Positions 36,591 through 45,011 of a stretch of 64,000 nucleotides of DNA are shown piece by piece. This stretch comes from Nostoc sp. UHCC 0302 (lineage in GTDB: Bacteria > Cyanobacteriota > Cyanobacteriia > Cyanobacteriales > Nostocaceae), in the NCBI RefSeq assembly GCF_038096175.1, contig NZ_CP151099.1:3752501-3816500 (forward strand). Direction: 5' to 3'. The translations under genes were made by a program, and so were the position numbers. The notes beneath the pieces were generated by a model. The model saw nothing but the letters and a program-made list of their open reading frames with translations. It had not been told where the DNA came from and searched no databases. Positions within the stretch are counted from its first letter, which is position 1. Every line of letters starts with the position of its first letter.

Positions 36591-37644
36591 TTTATCAATG
36601 TTTGCAAAAGTTAAAGTTCACCTGAAATCACTAATTAGCCAGGTGACATTAATTTTTCTAGGTTTCGTAGTCTTGCTACTAATAACCGGAGGTAATATGC
36701 CATCCTCTTGGTTAGCTATGTATATTTTTGTTGGAGTTTTTTTTGTTGCTTGGGATGAATACAGGCGAAATTTCCACTATTTAGAAACAAGCAAACAACT
36801 TTTTGATTTAACTGAAGAAGAATCAAATCAGCACTTACAACCTTTATTAAGTAAAGATTCTCAAATAGCAATACTCCGGCGTAGTATCAATGAATGGAAT
36901 GCTTGGAGGCAACACACAGCAATAGAGATCCACCTTAGCAAAGTCAATCTCCGTGATGCTAATTTATCTGGGGCTAATCTCTCTGGGGTTGACTTTCGTG
37001 GAGCTAACCTTCGTGGCGTTAATTTTGACATGGCTGATCTTCAAGATGCTGACTTTCGAGATGCCCACCTTAGCAGAGCCAACTTTTACGGAGCCAACCT
37101 ATTTGCTGCTAACTTCAGCAGAGCTAACCTGAGCGAAGCCAATTTTAGCAGAGCTAACCTGAGCGAAGCCAATTTTAGCAGAGCGCATCTTGGCGGAGCC
37201 GATTTTAGTGAAGCGGATCTTAATGAAGCAAACTTCAGCAGAGGACATCTTAGTGAAGTTAACTTTAGTAGATCCCATCTCAATGAATCTAATTTTATTG
37301 GGGCTGACCTCAGCGGAGCTGACCTGAGTACAGCTAACGTCAGTGGAGCCAACTTTCTTGGATCTGACCTCAGCAGAGCTAACCTTTATAAGGCTAATCT
37401 TAGCGGAGCTAAACTTTACAGAGCTGACCTCTGTGGGAGCAATCTTTTGAATACCAACCTTAGCAATGCTGACCTTGTGGGGGCTAATCTTAGCGAGGCT
37501 GACTTCACCAGTGCTGTTGTAAAAAGCACTATATTTGGAGAGAACCGTGGCTTAACAGAAAAAGACAAAGCCGATCTATTTGCCCGTGGAGCTATTTTTC
37601 GGAACTCCCCTGACTCAGATGTTCCGGCTTCTATGAGAAGTTAA
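36574..37644 (+). CDS. Membrane-anchored pentapeptide-repeat protein
   Basis: The 356-residue protein has an N-terminal membrane region with two hydrophobic segments (VTLIFLGFVVLLLITGG; WLAMYIFVGVFFVAW), a linker, and from about residue 118 to 325 an uninterrupted pentapeptide array of A(D/N)LSG/A(N)FSR type units, which folds into a right-handed quadrilateral beta-helix. A Shine-Dalgarno (GGGAGGT) 5–8 nt before ATG 36574 fixes the start. Most such cyanobacterial proteins have no assigned function. At DNA level GCTAACCTGAGCGAAGCCAA recurs (about 37122–37172), indicating local duplication. Confidence 0.82.
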   Translation: MSVNPNLSMFAKVKVHLKSLISQVTLIFLGFVVLLLITGGNMPSSWLAMYIFVGVFFVAWDEYRRNFHYLETSKQLFDLTEEESNQHLQPLLSKDSQIAILRRSINEWNAWRQHTAIEIHLSKVNLRDANLSGANLSGVDFRGANLRGVNFDMADLQDADFRDAHLSRANFYGANLFAANFSRANLSEANFSRANLSEANFSRAHLGGADFSEADLNEANFSRGHLSEVNFSRSHLNESNFIGADLSGADLSTANVSGANFLGSDLSRANLYKANLSGAKLYRADLCGSNLLNTNLSNADLVGANLSEADFTSAVVKSTIFGENRGLTEKDKADLFARGAIFRNSPDSDVPASMRS

Positions 37645-37771
37645 TATTAACCTCTACTACATTGTTAGTGTTAGCGATCGCCTCCTCTCAACCTCAATGC
37701 ACCTCATCGTATAAGATTGGAAGCAGAGATAATTTATAGTAGATAAATAAGTTATATCAACAATATCAGAA

Positions 37772-37981
37772 CAACTATAAGAACGAGTAGCAATTTTAGA
37801 GGCTGAAGCTACACAACTCAAAAGTAAATTAGATATTTCTTACACGACAATCCCTTTGTGGGAAAGGATTACTGGAACATTTGCTGATAGCTCAGCTTAT
37901 GATGAAGCTATGCAGCTAGAGCGGGAATATTATCGGCAATCCCTACGCTCAAATTCTGTAGAATCACACGATGTTTAGATG
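37772..37981 (+). pseudogene. Remnant antitoxin gene with the first codons of a PIN-type toxin
   Basis: From 37781 a 65-codon frame without a start encodes ERVAILEAEATQLKSKLD… IPLWERITGTFADSSAYDEA, the C-terminal part of a small antitoxin found beside VapC/PIN toxins. A TAA at 37778–37780 interrupts the frame (SEQL-stop-ERV). Directly after its TAG stop, ATG 37979 starts MYILD, the first residues of many PIN-domain toxins, but the sequence then departs (IAQFWK…) and the toxin is gone. Evidence is by motif memory, so moderate. Confidence 0.5.
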
Positions 37982-38133
37982 TACATTCTTGATATCGCTC
38001 AGTTTTGGAAGACTGTCTGATAGTGTTCCAGATTAATTTATCTTAATTATTGGTGTAACAGCATTTTGTATTGTATGAGAAAGGTTTAGGGAATACGATC
38101 GCCCCAATTTATTTTCTAATCAAATATTTATAA

Positions 38134-39372
38134 TTACCTCCGTCCCCCACTACCTATATACTGCTTTACACGATCTGATAAATTAGATTGCGGCAGTTGC
38201 GAGGGCTGCTGCAAGTTTGAATTGCCATAATTACTATACCCACCCTGAGTTGTGGGATTGACAAGATTTTGGCTCGGAATCTGACTAGAGTAAGGTGCAA
38301 TGTTGTTCGTTATACCTTGAGCCGGAATTGGACTAGAGTACGGTGCAATATTATTCGGTACAGCTTGAACCGGAATCTGACTAGAGTAAGGTGCAATGTT
38401 ATTCGTTATACCTTGACTTGGAATTTGAGTAGAGTATGGTGCAATATTATTCGGTGCAGCCGAGGTGACTGGAGGTGTCACGGGTGTGGCTGGCGCTAAG
38501 TTAGGGAAGGACTGAGGCTGACTGCCGTTAAAATTGCTGTAGGGATTTTGCTGTAAATTGGTTCCCGGCTGCGTGTAGCCTGCGCCAGTGATAGGTACAA
38601 GAGTCTGGCTTGGTAAGCTATTAAGGGGTGGCGTTAGCGTTGCTCCTCGGTCAGGAAATTGCCCCAAGGTATTTGTCTGAGTTGGAGTAATACCATTGGA
38701 GTTAGACAAGTTCTGGTTTGTAGTTCGGTTAAGTTCTGCTTGCAAAGGGCTAACAAAAACAGGATTTTGATTATTCTTGGTTTGATTAGTAAATCCAATT
38801 CCCAAACTAGAAGAGCTTTGTAATGCTCCTGTTTGCTCAGATGTCGCAGTTAAAGAATTTGTGTCTAAAAATTGGTTTTTACTATTAACTGTTCCACCGC
38901 GCAGTAAATTTTCTGCTTGAACAACAAAGGGATTTGTCAGGTTTGGTGGAGGTGCGTTGTTAACCACACCTAAGCCCGAATTTGATTTGGCGTCATCAGC
39001 AGCAGCTTTCTGTTTTTTAATTACATCGTCTAATAAGCTATTGCTGTTTTTTCCCGTAGTCTTGTCTTTGGGTGTATTGGTCGTTACCGGAAGAGTTGCT
39101 TGGTTAAAGTCATTAAACAAGACTGGCAAGTTATCTATGTCTGCTGCAATTGCTCGATCTTCTGCTGACAGGGATGAATCAGCAGGCTTTTGCGAAGTTA
39201 CTTGGTTGTTTTGCTTACGAGTAAAAACATCTGGATTTGCCCAGTATTCCCAAGTTACTAGCCCTACGACAGATAAAACAATTGCTGTTCCCCAAAAACC
39301 AGGTCGCCCTAAATTCCATAACCTGGCTTTGAGATAGCGTAAGTATGCGGGAGGATAATGGCGGCTTGGCAT
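38134..39372 (-). CDS. Cyanobacterial membrane-anchored Asn/Pro/Gln-rich protein
   Basis: Not functionally assigned. The 412-residue product has a basic N-terminus (MPSRHYPPAYLRYLKARLW), one membrane helix (WGTAIVLSVVGLVTWEYW, about 27–45) and a long low-complexity region rich in Asn, Gln, Ser, Thr and Pro. Near the C-terminus is a repeated unit of about 20 residues, NNIAPYSSQIPxQ, present four times with small changes. The predicted topology places most of the chain outside the cytoplasm. Similar proteins are found across filamentous cyanobacteria. ATG 39372. Confidence 0.65.
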   Translation of the reverse strand: MPSRHYPPAYLRYLKARLWNLGRPGFWGTAIVLSVVGLVTWEYWANPDVFTRKQNNQVTSQKPADSSLSAEDRAIAADIDNLPVLFNDFNQATLPVTTNTPKDKTTGKNSNSLLDDVIKKQKAAADDAKSNSGLGVVNNAPPPNLTNPFVVQAENLLRGGTVNSKNQFLDTNSLTATSEQTGALQSSSSLGIGFTNQTKNNQNPVFVSPLQAELNRTTNQNLSNSNGITPTQTNTLGQFPDRGATLTPPLNSLPSQTLVPITGAGYTQPGTNLQQNPYSNFNGSQPQSFPNLAPATPVTPPVTSAAPNNIAPYSTQIPSQGITNNIAPYSSQIPVQAVPNNIAPYSSPIPAQGITNNIAPYSSQIPSQNLVNPTTQGGYSNYGNSNLQQPSQLPQSNLSDRVKQYIGSGGRR

Positions 39373-39876
39373 GGGTTAAGTAATTGAAATTTACTTGAAA
39401 TAGCTAAAAGTTGACGAAATTTGAAAGCAAAGGCGACTTTGGCTTTTGCTTTGTTTAACAAGAAATATCTCACCCAACGCTGGATGATGATTTCATCGTA
39501 GCTTTGAAATAACTTATTAGTCATTAGTAATACACGTATAGTAGTCAAAAATTTACTTTCTGTACGTGGCTTATTTAATAAGGCTATTTATAGAAATTTA
39601 TGACAATTCATGCTCATTTTTTGAGCGTTGGTCACTTTGGATATCATCGGAAGTTGAAGGCTGCTCTAATTTTATTGTTGTAGGTGGGCAACAGTTCAAC
39701 ATTTTCGCTCTCTATTTATTAAAGTGTACGCTGTAATGCCTCGATACCCTGTCAGGACGCTGCACAATGTCTGACGCTAGCTACACCCTAAATTCTGAGC
39801 AGAGTCAGCCTCTCTACAAGGCGCTCCGCGAATACAAGATACTTCTCTGGATAATATTCACCAGGAGACTACAGCA
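39373..39876. other. Intergenic region between the Asn/Pro-rich protein and the CBS-CP12 gene
   Basis: About 500 bp holding the divergent upstream regions of both genes. A 79-codon minus-strand frame (39309–39548) overlaps the 5' end of the previous gene and is not supported. A CTGACGCTAGCTACACCC module near 39771–39788 is filler-like. No RNA gene or convincing promoter was identified. Confidence 0.4.
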
Positions 39877-40497
39877 ATGATGAAAGCTGAAGATATCATG
39901 ACGAAGAACGTAGTTACCATTCGTGGTTCGGCGACTGTTGCTGAAGCGGTGGGGCTGATGAAAGAAAAAGGATTGCGATCGCTAGTTGTGGATCGTCGCC
40001 ATGACAATGATGCTTATGGCATTGTTACAGAAACGGATATTGTCTACAAGGTAATAGCTTACGGTAAAGATCCTAAAGAAGTGCGGGTTTACGAAATTAT
40101 GAGCAAGCCCTGCATTGTGGTAAATCCTGATTTGGGTGTGGAATATGTAGCACGTTTATTTGCTAATACTGGTATTCACAGAGCGCCTGTGATTCAAAGC
40201 AAGTTGTTGGGCATTATCTCGATTACCGACATTTTGACTAAGAGCGACTTTGTGGAAACACCAAAAGCGTTGGTACTCGAAGAGAGAATTGAAAAGGCGA
40301 TTGAAGAGGCTCGTGCTATTTGTACCGAACAAGGTGCTTATTCTAAAGCTTGTGCCGCTGCTTGGGACGAGGTAGAAGAGCTTCAAGCAGAAGCTGCTCA
40401 TCAGAAAGCTGAGGGCATGATATCAGCGAAAGTATCTTTTGAAGAATATTGTAGGGATAATCCGCACGCACCGGAATGTCGAAATTATCATCCTTGA
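39877..40497 (+). CDS. CBS–CP12 fusion protein
   Basis: The 206-residue protein has two CBS domains (residues about 4–60, MTKNVVTIRGSATVAEAVGL, and 73–125, IMSKPCIVVNPDLGVEYVAR), which usually bind adenine nucleotides, fused to a CP12 domain (about 140–206). The CP12 part shows both cysteine pairs (Cys149/Cys159 and Cys192/Cys201) and the core AAAWDEVEELQAEAAHQ. CP12 holds phosphoribulokinase and GAPDH inactive in the dark under thioredoxin control; CBS–CP12 fusions are known in cyanobacteria and may link adenylate state to carbon metabolism. ATG 39877 follows CAGGAGA. Confidence 0.92.
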   Translation: MMKAEDIMTKNVVTIRGSATVAEAVGLMKEKGLRSLVVDRRHDNDAYGIVTETDIVYKVIAYGKDPKEVRVYEIMSKPCIVVNPDLGVEYVARLFANTGIHRAPVIQSKLLGIISITDILTKSDFVETPKALVLEERIEKAIEEARAICTEQGAYSKACAAAWDEVEELQAEAAHQKAEGMISAKVSFEEYCRDNPHAPECRNYHP

Positions 40498-40541
40498 TAT
40501 TTCTTGAGGCGTGGGGATAGGGGAAAGGGGAGCAGGGGAGC

Positions 40542-40608
40542 ATACTTCTCTACGAGAGGCTGCGCCCTAAGCGTAGCTATGCCGCAGGCTTTACGACTGC
40601 GCTCAGTA
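40542..40608. repeat. Dispersed repeat, copy 2 (reverse complement of 25228–25294)
   Basis: Contains CTCTACGAGAGGCTGCGC and GCCGCAGGCTTTACGACTGC, the reverse complement of the module at 25228–25294 with a few changes. It is flanked by GGGGAGCAGGGGAGC and GGCAGGGGGACAAGG filler. Confidence 0.75.
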
Positions 40609-40655
40609 ACCGGGCGGCAGGGGGACAAGGAGGACAAATATAACTCCTAACTCCT

Positions 40656-40715
40656 GTAGAGACGCGTAGACGCTCGAAGAGCGGCTTTTCGTAAGAGTAT
40701 AATCGCGTCTCTACT
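40656..40715. repeat. 60-bp dispersed repeat, copy 2
   Basis: 58/60 identical to 29011–29070, same orientation. It fills the gap between the CBS-CP12 gene and the end of lptF together with the previous repeat. Confidence 0.85.
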
Positions 40716-40732
40716 CCCTCATTTGAGATGTT

Positions 40733-41908
40733 CTATCGTTTAGCAACCCGCATCAATAGAAATAAACCTATTCCCAAAAAAAGAAAATTGGGTAACCAAG
40801 CCCCCATAAAGGGAGAAAGGACACCTGCTTGTCCAAGCGCACCACTCATAAAGAAAATTAAGTAGTACGAAAAAATTACTATGACGCTAATAGCAAAACT
40901 TGTGCCTCGCCCAGTGCGTTGAGGTATGCTTCCCATAGCTGCGCCTACCAAGCCAAAAACCACACAGACAAATGGCAAGGCGAATTTTTGGTGAATCCGA
41001 ACTTCTAGTTTGCGAATTTTTTGCCGATCGCCACCTAGACGTTCTACCTCCAGTTGATCTAGTGCTTCGGAAATATTCATCTCACCATAGTCCCGGCTTT
41101 TTTCTGCCAGGATTAATGGGGTGCGGGGTAGTTTCAGTTGTTGCTGTTCAAACCTGACGATGTTGCGATAAGAGCGATCAGCAGCTACAAAATAGATGGT
41201 TCCGTTGTAAAAATCCCAAACATTTTGAGAGCCATTCCACTGGGCGGATTCTGACACAATAATTTGATTAAGACCTTTTTCGGAACGATCTATAATCGTT
41301 AAACCTTTCATCCGCTTACCATCAAACTGATCAGCATAAAACAAGCGTGTTAGTATCCTGGTCTTAGTACCATCAGGCTGTGTATCATTCTGGTACTCTG
41401 GATAGAAAATGTTTTGCTGTTTAAAAGTTGGCTTATCTGATCTCAGAGCTGTGTCTAAGATATTCGCCGCTTGGTAATTTGCTGCTGGTGCTATCTGCTC
41501 GTTAAACACAAATGTTAAGCCTGTAACCACAAGGCTCATCATCACCGCAGTTAAAACCATGCGATAAACACTCACCCCACAGCCACGCAGGGCAATTAGT
41601 TCACTCTCGCTAGAAAGACGACTATAAGTCATCAAAGTAGCGAGTAAAGTTGACATAGGAAAGGCCAAAACGATGAAATATGGCAGCTTTAATATGAAAA
41701 CTTGAACAGCAATGTCTATGGGTAGCCCCGATTCTACTATTTTCCGTATTAGCTCAAAGACAGAATCAATTGTGACACCAATTGATGAGAAAGCTCCAAC
41801 ACCAAAGAAAAACGTTGGTAGTAATTCGCTTGCAAGATACCGATCCATGATGGTAAAAGGTAGCAGCGATTTGAGGCTGTAGAATGATGGGAGCTTCTTT
41901 GATACCAT
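40733..41908 (-). CDS. lptF: LptF/LptG-family lipopolysaccharide export permease
   Basis: The 391-residue YjgP/YjgQ-family permease has six predicted helices, three at each end (FFFGVGAFSSIGVTIDSVFE; FPMSTLLATLMTYSRLSSESE; MMSLVVTGLTFVFNE; then FVCVVFGLVGAAMGSIPQRTG, ISVIVIFSYYLIFFMSGAL and the last near WLPNFLFLGIGLFLLM), around a periplasmic beta-jellyroll (about 135–285). With LptB it extracts lipopolysaccharide from the inner membrane. Cyanobacteria often encode a single such permease. ATG 41908 is preferred over TTG 41914. Third gene downstream of lptA and lptB on the same strand. Confidence 0.88.
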   Translation of the reverse strand: MVSKKLPSFYSLKSLLPFTIMDRYLASELLPTFFFGVGAFSSIGVTIDSVFELIRKIVESGLPIDIAVQVFILKLPYFIVLAFPMSTLLATLMTYSRLSSESELIALRGCGVSVYRMVLTAVMMSLVVTGLTFVFNEQIAPAANYQAANILDTALRSDKPTFKQQNIFYPEYQNDTQPDGTKTRILTRLFYADQFDGKRMKGLTIIDRSEKGLNQIIVSESAQWNGSQNVWDFYNGTIYFVAADRSYRNIVRFEQQQLKLPRTPLILAEKSRDYGEMNISEALDQLEVERLGGDRQKIRKLEVRIHQKFALPFVCVVFGLVGAAMGSIPQRTGRGTSFAISVIVIFSYYLIFFMSGALGQAGVLSPFMGAWLPNFLFLGIGLFLLMRVAKR

Positions 41909-42084
41909 AAGCAACTTTAAAAGTTAAATATCGGCGAACCAGATAAAGCAATGCATTTCCACTTTATTTAACATCAGAATTCAATTCTCAGTAGCTGAGA
42001 AATTGAAGTCTAATTACAGACTAATCATTAATAAATAACGAAAAATGCCTTTTTATCTTTAGTTATTTATTAACAATTATAAAT

Positions 42085-42822
42085 TTATACGTGGAAATTA
42101 TCGCCTAAATAGTACTGTCTAACCAGCGGATTATTATAGAGTTCTTCCGCAGTTCCAAAAGCGAGAATTTGGCCTTCACGCATGATATAAGCACGATCAG
42201 TGATGGCGAGAGTTTCGCGAACGTTGTGATCTGTGATTAAGATACCCATGCCGCGATCGCGCAGTTGTGCAACAATATGCTGAATTTCTGAGACTGCGAT
42301 CGGATCAACCCCAGCAAATGGTTCATCCAAAAATAAAAATTTCGGGCCTTCTTGTCCAGATGCTAACGCCCTTGCTAATTCCGTTCGCCGACGCTCACCA
42401 CCTGAAAGTTGAATGCCTTTGCTGTTAGCTAATACTTCCAACCGAAACTCCCGCAGTAAAATTTTGAGTCTCCTTGACCACTCCCATCGTGGCACATTAG
42501 TTTGCTCGAATACTAAAAGAATATTATCTTGTACGGAGAGTTGGCGAAATATACTTGCTTCTTGTGCTAAATAGCCAATACCTAGCCGCGCCCTTTTGTG
42601 CATTGGCAATCCAGTAATATCGAGACTATCCAGCCACACTTTTCCTTGATTGGGTTTTTCTAAGCCTGTGGCAATGTAAAAGGTTGTGGTTTTACCTGCT
42701 CCATTTGGCCCTAGTAAACCAACAACCTCACCTTGAGCAACAGAGAGGTTGACGCGATTAACAATTACCCGCTTACCGTAAGATTTGTGAATATTCTCTA
42801 AAACAATTTTCACGCTAGACAC
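42085..42822 (-). CDS. lptB: LPS export ABC transporter ATPase
   Basis: The 245-residue ATPase has Walker A GPNGAGKTTTFYI, Q-loop AQEASIFRQLSVQDNI, signature LSGGERRRTELARAL, Walker B FLFLDEPFAGVDPIAV and the switch His in LITDHNVRETL; all are LptB hallmarks. It drives the LptF/G permease to hand lipopolysaccharide to LptA. It starts with GTG at 42822 (a second GTG is at 42813). It follows lptA by 21 bp and precedes lptF by about 175 bp, on the same strand. Confidence 0.93.
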   Translation of the reverse strand: MSSVKIVLENIHKSYGKRVIVNRVNLSVAQGEVVGLLGPNGAGKTTTFYIATGLEKPNQGKVWLDSLDITGLPMHKRARLGIGYLAQEASIFRQLSVQDNILLVFEQTNVPRWEWSRRLKILLREFRLEVLANSKGIQLSGGERRRTELARALASGQEGPKFLFLDEPFAGVDPIAVSEIQHIVAQLRDRGMGILITDHNVRETLAITDRAYIMREGQILAFGTAEELYNNPLVRQYYLGDNFHV

Positions 42823-42843
42823 ACCCGTTCTTTGTGGTCGATG

Positions 42844-43380
42844 CTAATTAGAACGTCTGAAAGTTGGTGTCGCTGGGGCTGGGGCTGGGGCAGACGTACC
42901 AGCTTGGTTAGCATCATTAGCTTCCTGCACCATATATATAGACTCTACCTGACGGTTGGATTGGGGTAAGGCAACAAATCGCCCTTCATCAATTAGATAA
43001 GTTACTTTTTCTGCTCGGATACTGTTACCACCCTGTTGCAAAATGTAGACGTTGCCACTGAAATCAATCCGGCGTTCTTTACTAAAATACTGTGCTTGGG
43101 CAGATGTTGCCTGAATCTGGCGAGATGGGTACACCATTTGCACATTACCACGAGCGGTGATTACTTGGGTTTTAGCGTCGTATTCTTGCACATCAGAGCG
43201 GATGGTAAGGGGGCGATTCGCTACTGGTGTTTGTTGTGCCGTAGCGGTTTGCAGTTGCATAGGAAATGCATTCTTGTGTAGCGGGTTGTCTATGGACATC
43301 CCGCCGAAGAGTGCAGCAGGTAGCATCAAGGCGAATCCAAAGCGACGCATTTTAAATCTGGGCAATTTATAGCAAGGCAT
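42844..43380 (-). CDS. lptA: LptA/OstA-like periplasmic LPS transport protein
   Basis: The 178-residue protein has a signal peptide (MRRFGFALMLPAALFGG, cut near TATAQQ) and a single OstA/LptA domain: LTIRSDVQEYDAKTQVITARG, NVQMVYPSRQIQATSAQAQYF and RIDFSGNVYILQQGGNSIRA, the beta-jellyroll that carries lipopolysaccharide across the periplasm. The C-terminus is Ala/Pro-rich (PAPAPATPTF). I chose ATG 43380 (MPCYKLPRFK…); the open frame extends 51 codons further but that part lacks family features. First gene of the lptA-lptB-lptF cluster. Confidence 0.85.
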   Translation of the reverse strand: MPCYKLPRFKMRRFGFALMLPAALFGGMSIDNPLHKNAFPMQLQTATAQQTPVANRPLTIRSDVQEYDAKTQVITARGNVQMVYPSRQIQATSAQAQYFSKERRIDFSGNVYILQQGGNSIRAEKVTYLIDEGRFVALPQSNRQVESIYMVQEANDANQAGTSAPAPAPATPTFRRSN

Positions 43381-44032
43381 GATAGTAATTTGCGATTTAG
43401 AATTTTGACTTGTATTCCAATTTATCTCAAGTATTTTATCCAGATATAGAATTATGCCATCTGGACTAATTTTTGGATAACTACTAGGCGAGACTCTTGA
43501 CGCTTTTGCAAACTGCAAGGTTTCGCCAGTCACTACTGAAGCTTAAAAAGCTTTTAATAGTAGCTGTAACACAATATAAACATGAGAATATCTTTACTAC
43601 ACGATTATCTACTGCCAAAGCCTACAGATTAAATGCAGTACATCTGAATATTTTTTGTATTAAAAGAAACTTGGAGCTGGAGGGGCTATTGGTTTTTGAT
43701 TGTGTTTCAGCCTCACTGCCAAATTTGCTTGTAGTTAGAGCTACCCTACAGTAACGCTTCTCCACGCTCGCGCAGCGTCCCGCAGGGAGAGGCTACGTCA
43801 ATGCGAACAGCCCTGATTTGACGCAACTTGAAATTCATTAGCTCACAGCAATTAATGAATTAAAAACTGAGCAGAGAGTAGAGAAAGAGGGCATAGGAGC
43901 GGAGTTCTGGGGTGGATGAACGAGTATCAAACATTGATTGTTACATTCCAAAATCTATCTTTCTTGCCCCTCTGCTCCCTCCGCACCCCTACGGACAAGC
44001 AAGCTACGCTTTGGTCTCCTTTATCAGACTTT
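43381..44032. other. Intergenic region between lptA and the DUF309 gene
   Basis: About 650 bp without a supported gene. It contains a repeat module with CGCAGCGTCCCGCAGGGAG (about 43774–43792), one isolated unit of the GAGTATCAAA family (43926–43935) with the right-hand flank of the 25-kb array, and CCCCTCTGCTCCCTCCGC filler near 43973. An 85-codon frame (43497–43754) shows no protein features. Confidence 0.5.
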
Positions 44033-44425
44033 CTAATTTTTAATTAGCAAAATACTGGGCAAGGGGAAAGCTTCCACCTCGCCCAAGTCACCAGCAGCAA
44101 TTTTCTCTGGCCCTATTTGTTGTAATGTCTTTAACAATTCTGCACTCTCATTTAATAACTGATCGACATCTATGCCGCCGTAAATAGATGGGTAACGTTG
44201 CAGGCGATTGCTGCCCTCTCCCAGCAAAATTACTGCTCCTCGCCAATTGCGATTACCCAGATGATATAGTGCTACGGCAATTTGCAGAATGCCTTGATAA
44301 AAGGTTTTTTCTGGTTCGCTTGCTTCAATCCACAGAGCCTCTAAAGTGTCATGACAGGCGTAGAACTGCCCAGAATTGAACAGTTCTACACCTTGCCAAA
44401 ACTCATCGGGCATGGTTTCACTCAT
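44033..44425 (-). CDS. DUF309 domain protein
   Basis: The 130-residue protein has the DUF309 signature FNSGQFYACHDTLEALWIE, then FYQGILQIAVALYHLGNRNWRGA and LLGEGSNRLQRYP. The conserved His/Glu pattern in helical bundles suggests metal or nucleotide binding but no function is established. It overlaps the ftrC gene by 4 bp (ATGA), so the two form an operon; the association with ferredoxin-thioredoxin reductase hints at redox-linked use but is not proof. Confidence 0.82.
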   Translation of the reverse strand: MSETMPDEFWQGVELFNSGQFYACHDTLEALWIEASEPEKTFYQGILQIAVALYHLGNRNWRGAVILLGEGSNRLQRYPSIYGGIDVDQLLNESAELLKTLQQIGPEKIAAGDLGEVEAFPLPSILLIKN

Positions 44426-44787
44426 GCCATACTGTCTCGTACTTCTTTAATTGTTTCTAGAGTGATTTCTTGTTTGTCGCCTGCAAACTCGTTATCAGGG
44501 GTGAGGAATAACATACAGTGGCACTCTTTGCGTTCTCTCATTGGTACACAAGGACAGTTCCAATATGTAGCGTGAACCTCAGCTTCTTTATCTTCATAGT
44601 GGCGACAGGGACACAAAGGCGCACCTAGTTCGTCTTTGTGTTTAGCTAGTCCTTCAATCACGACTGCCGTAACAGAAGGTTCAGAACAGAAGTATGTTCC
44701 AGTACGCTTGGCGTATTGTTCGGAAAAATGCCGCATTGCCTCTAGGCTTCTATCGCTGGATTTTGTGTTAATTTCTGATGAGATCAT
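44422..44787 (-). CDS. ftrC: Ferredoxin–thioredoxin reductase, catalytic chain
   Basis: The beta subunit of FTR carries a 4Fe-4S cluster and an active-site disulphide to reduce thioredoxins with photosynthetic electrons. The 121-residue protein has all family cysteines: CPC (59, 61), CPC (78, 80) and CHC (89, 91), plus Cys34 (TYFCSEP). The variable (alpha) subunit is not next door, as usual in cyanobacteria. It regulates the Calvin cycle together with CP12-type proteins such as the one at 39877. ATG 44787. Confidence 0.95.
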   Translation of the reverse strand: MISSEINTKSSDRSLEAMRHFSEQYAKRTGTYFCSEPSVTAVVIEGLAKHKDELGAPLCPCRHYEDKEAEVHATYWNCPCVPMRERKECHCMLFLTPDNEFAGDKQEITLETIKEVRDSMA

Positions 44788-45011
44788 TGGGATTGGGCGC
44801 TCATAATTTAAATATTTCTTTGCATTGTACCTCAGCCTTACTCAAGGATTACTGGGGGGATTTCCCCAACCTTGCCTGTTTAAATTTACTTTCCTTTACC
44901 CAAAAGCTTATATTCATAGTCTGCGGGGATCAAATAAAATTTAGTAGATGACAAAAACTTAACTTGTGAGCATGAATTAGTTTTTGAAATAGATAAGATT
45001 TAGATTAATCA

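Noticed and set aside
37086-37352. 88-codon minus frame across the pentapeptide repeats
   Set aside because: A mirror of the 15-bp periodic coding repeat on the other strand.
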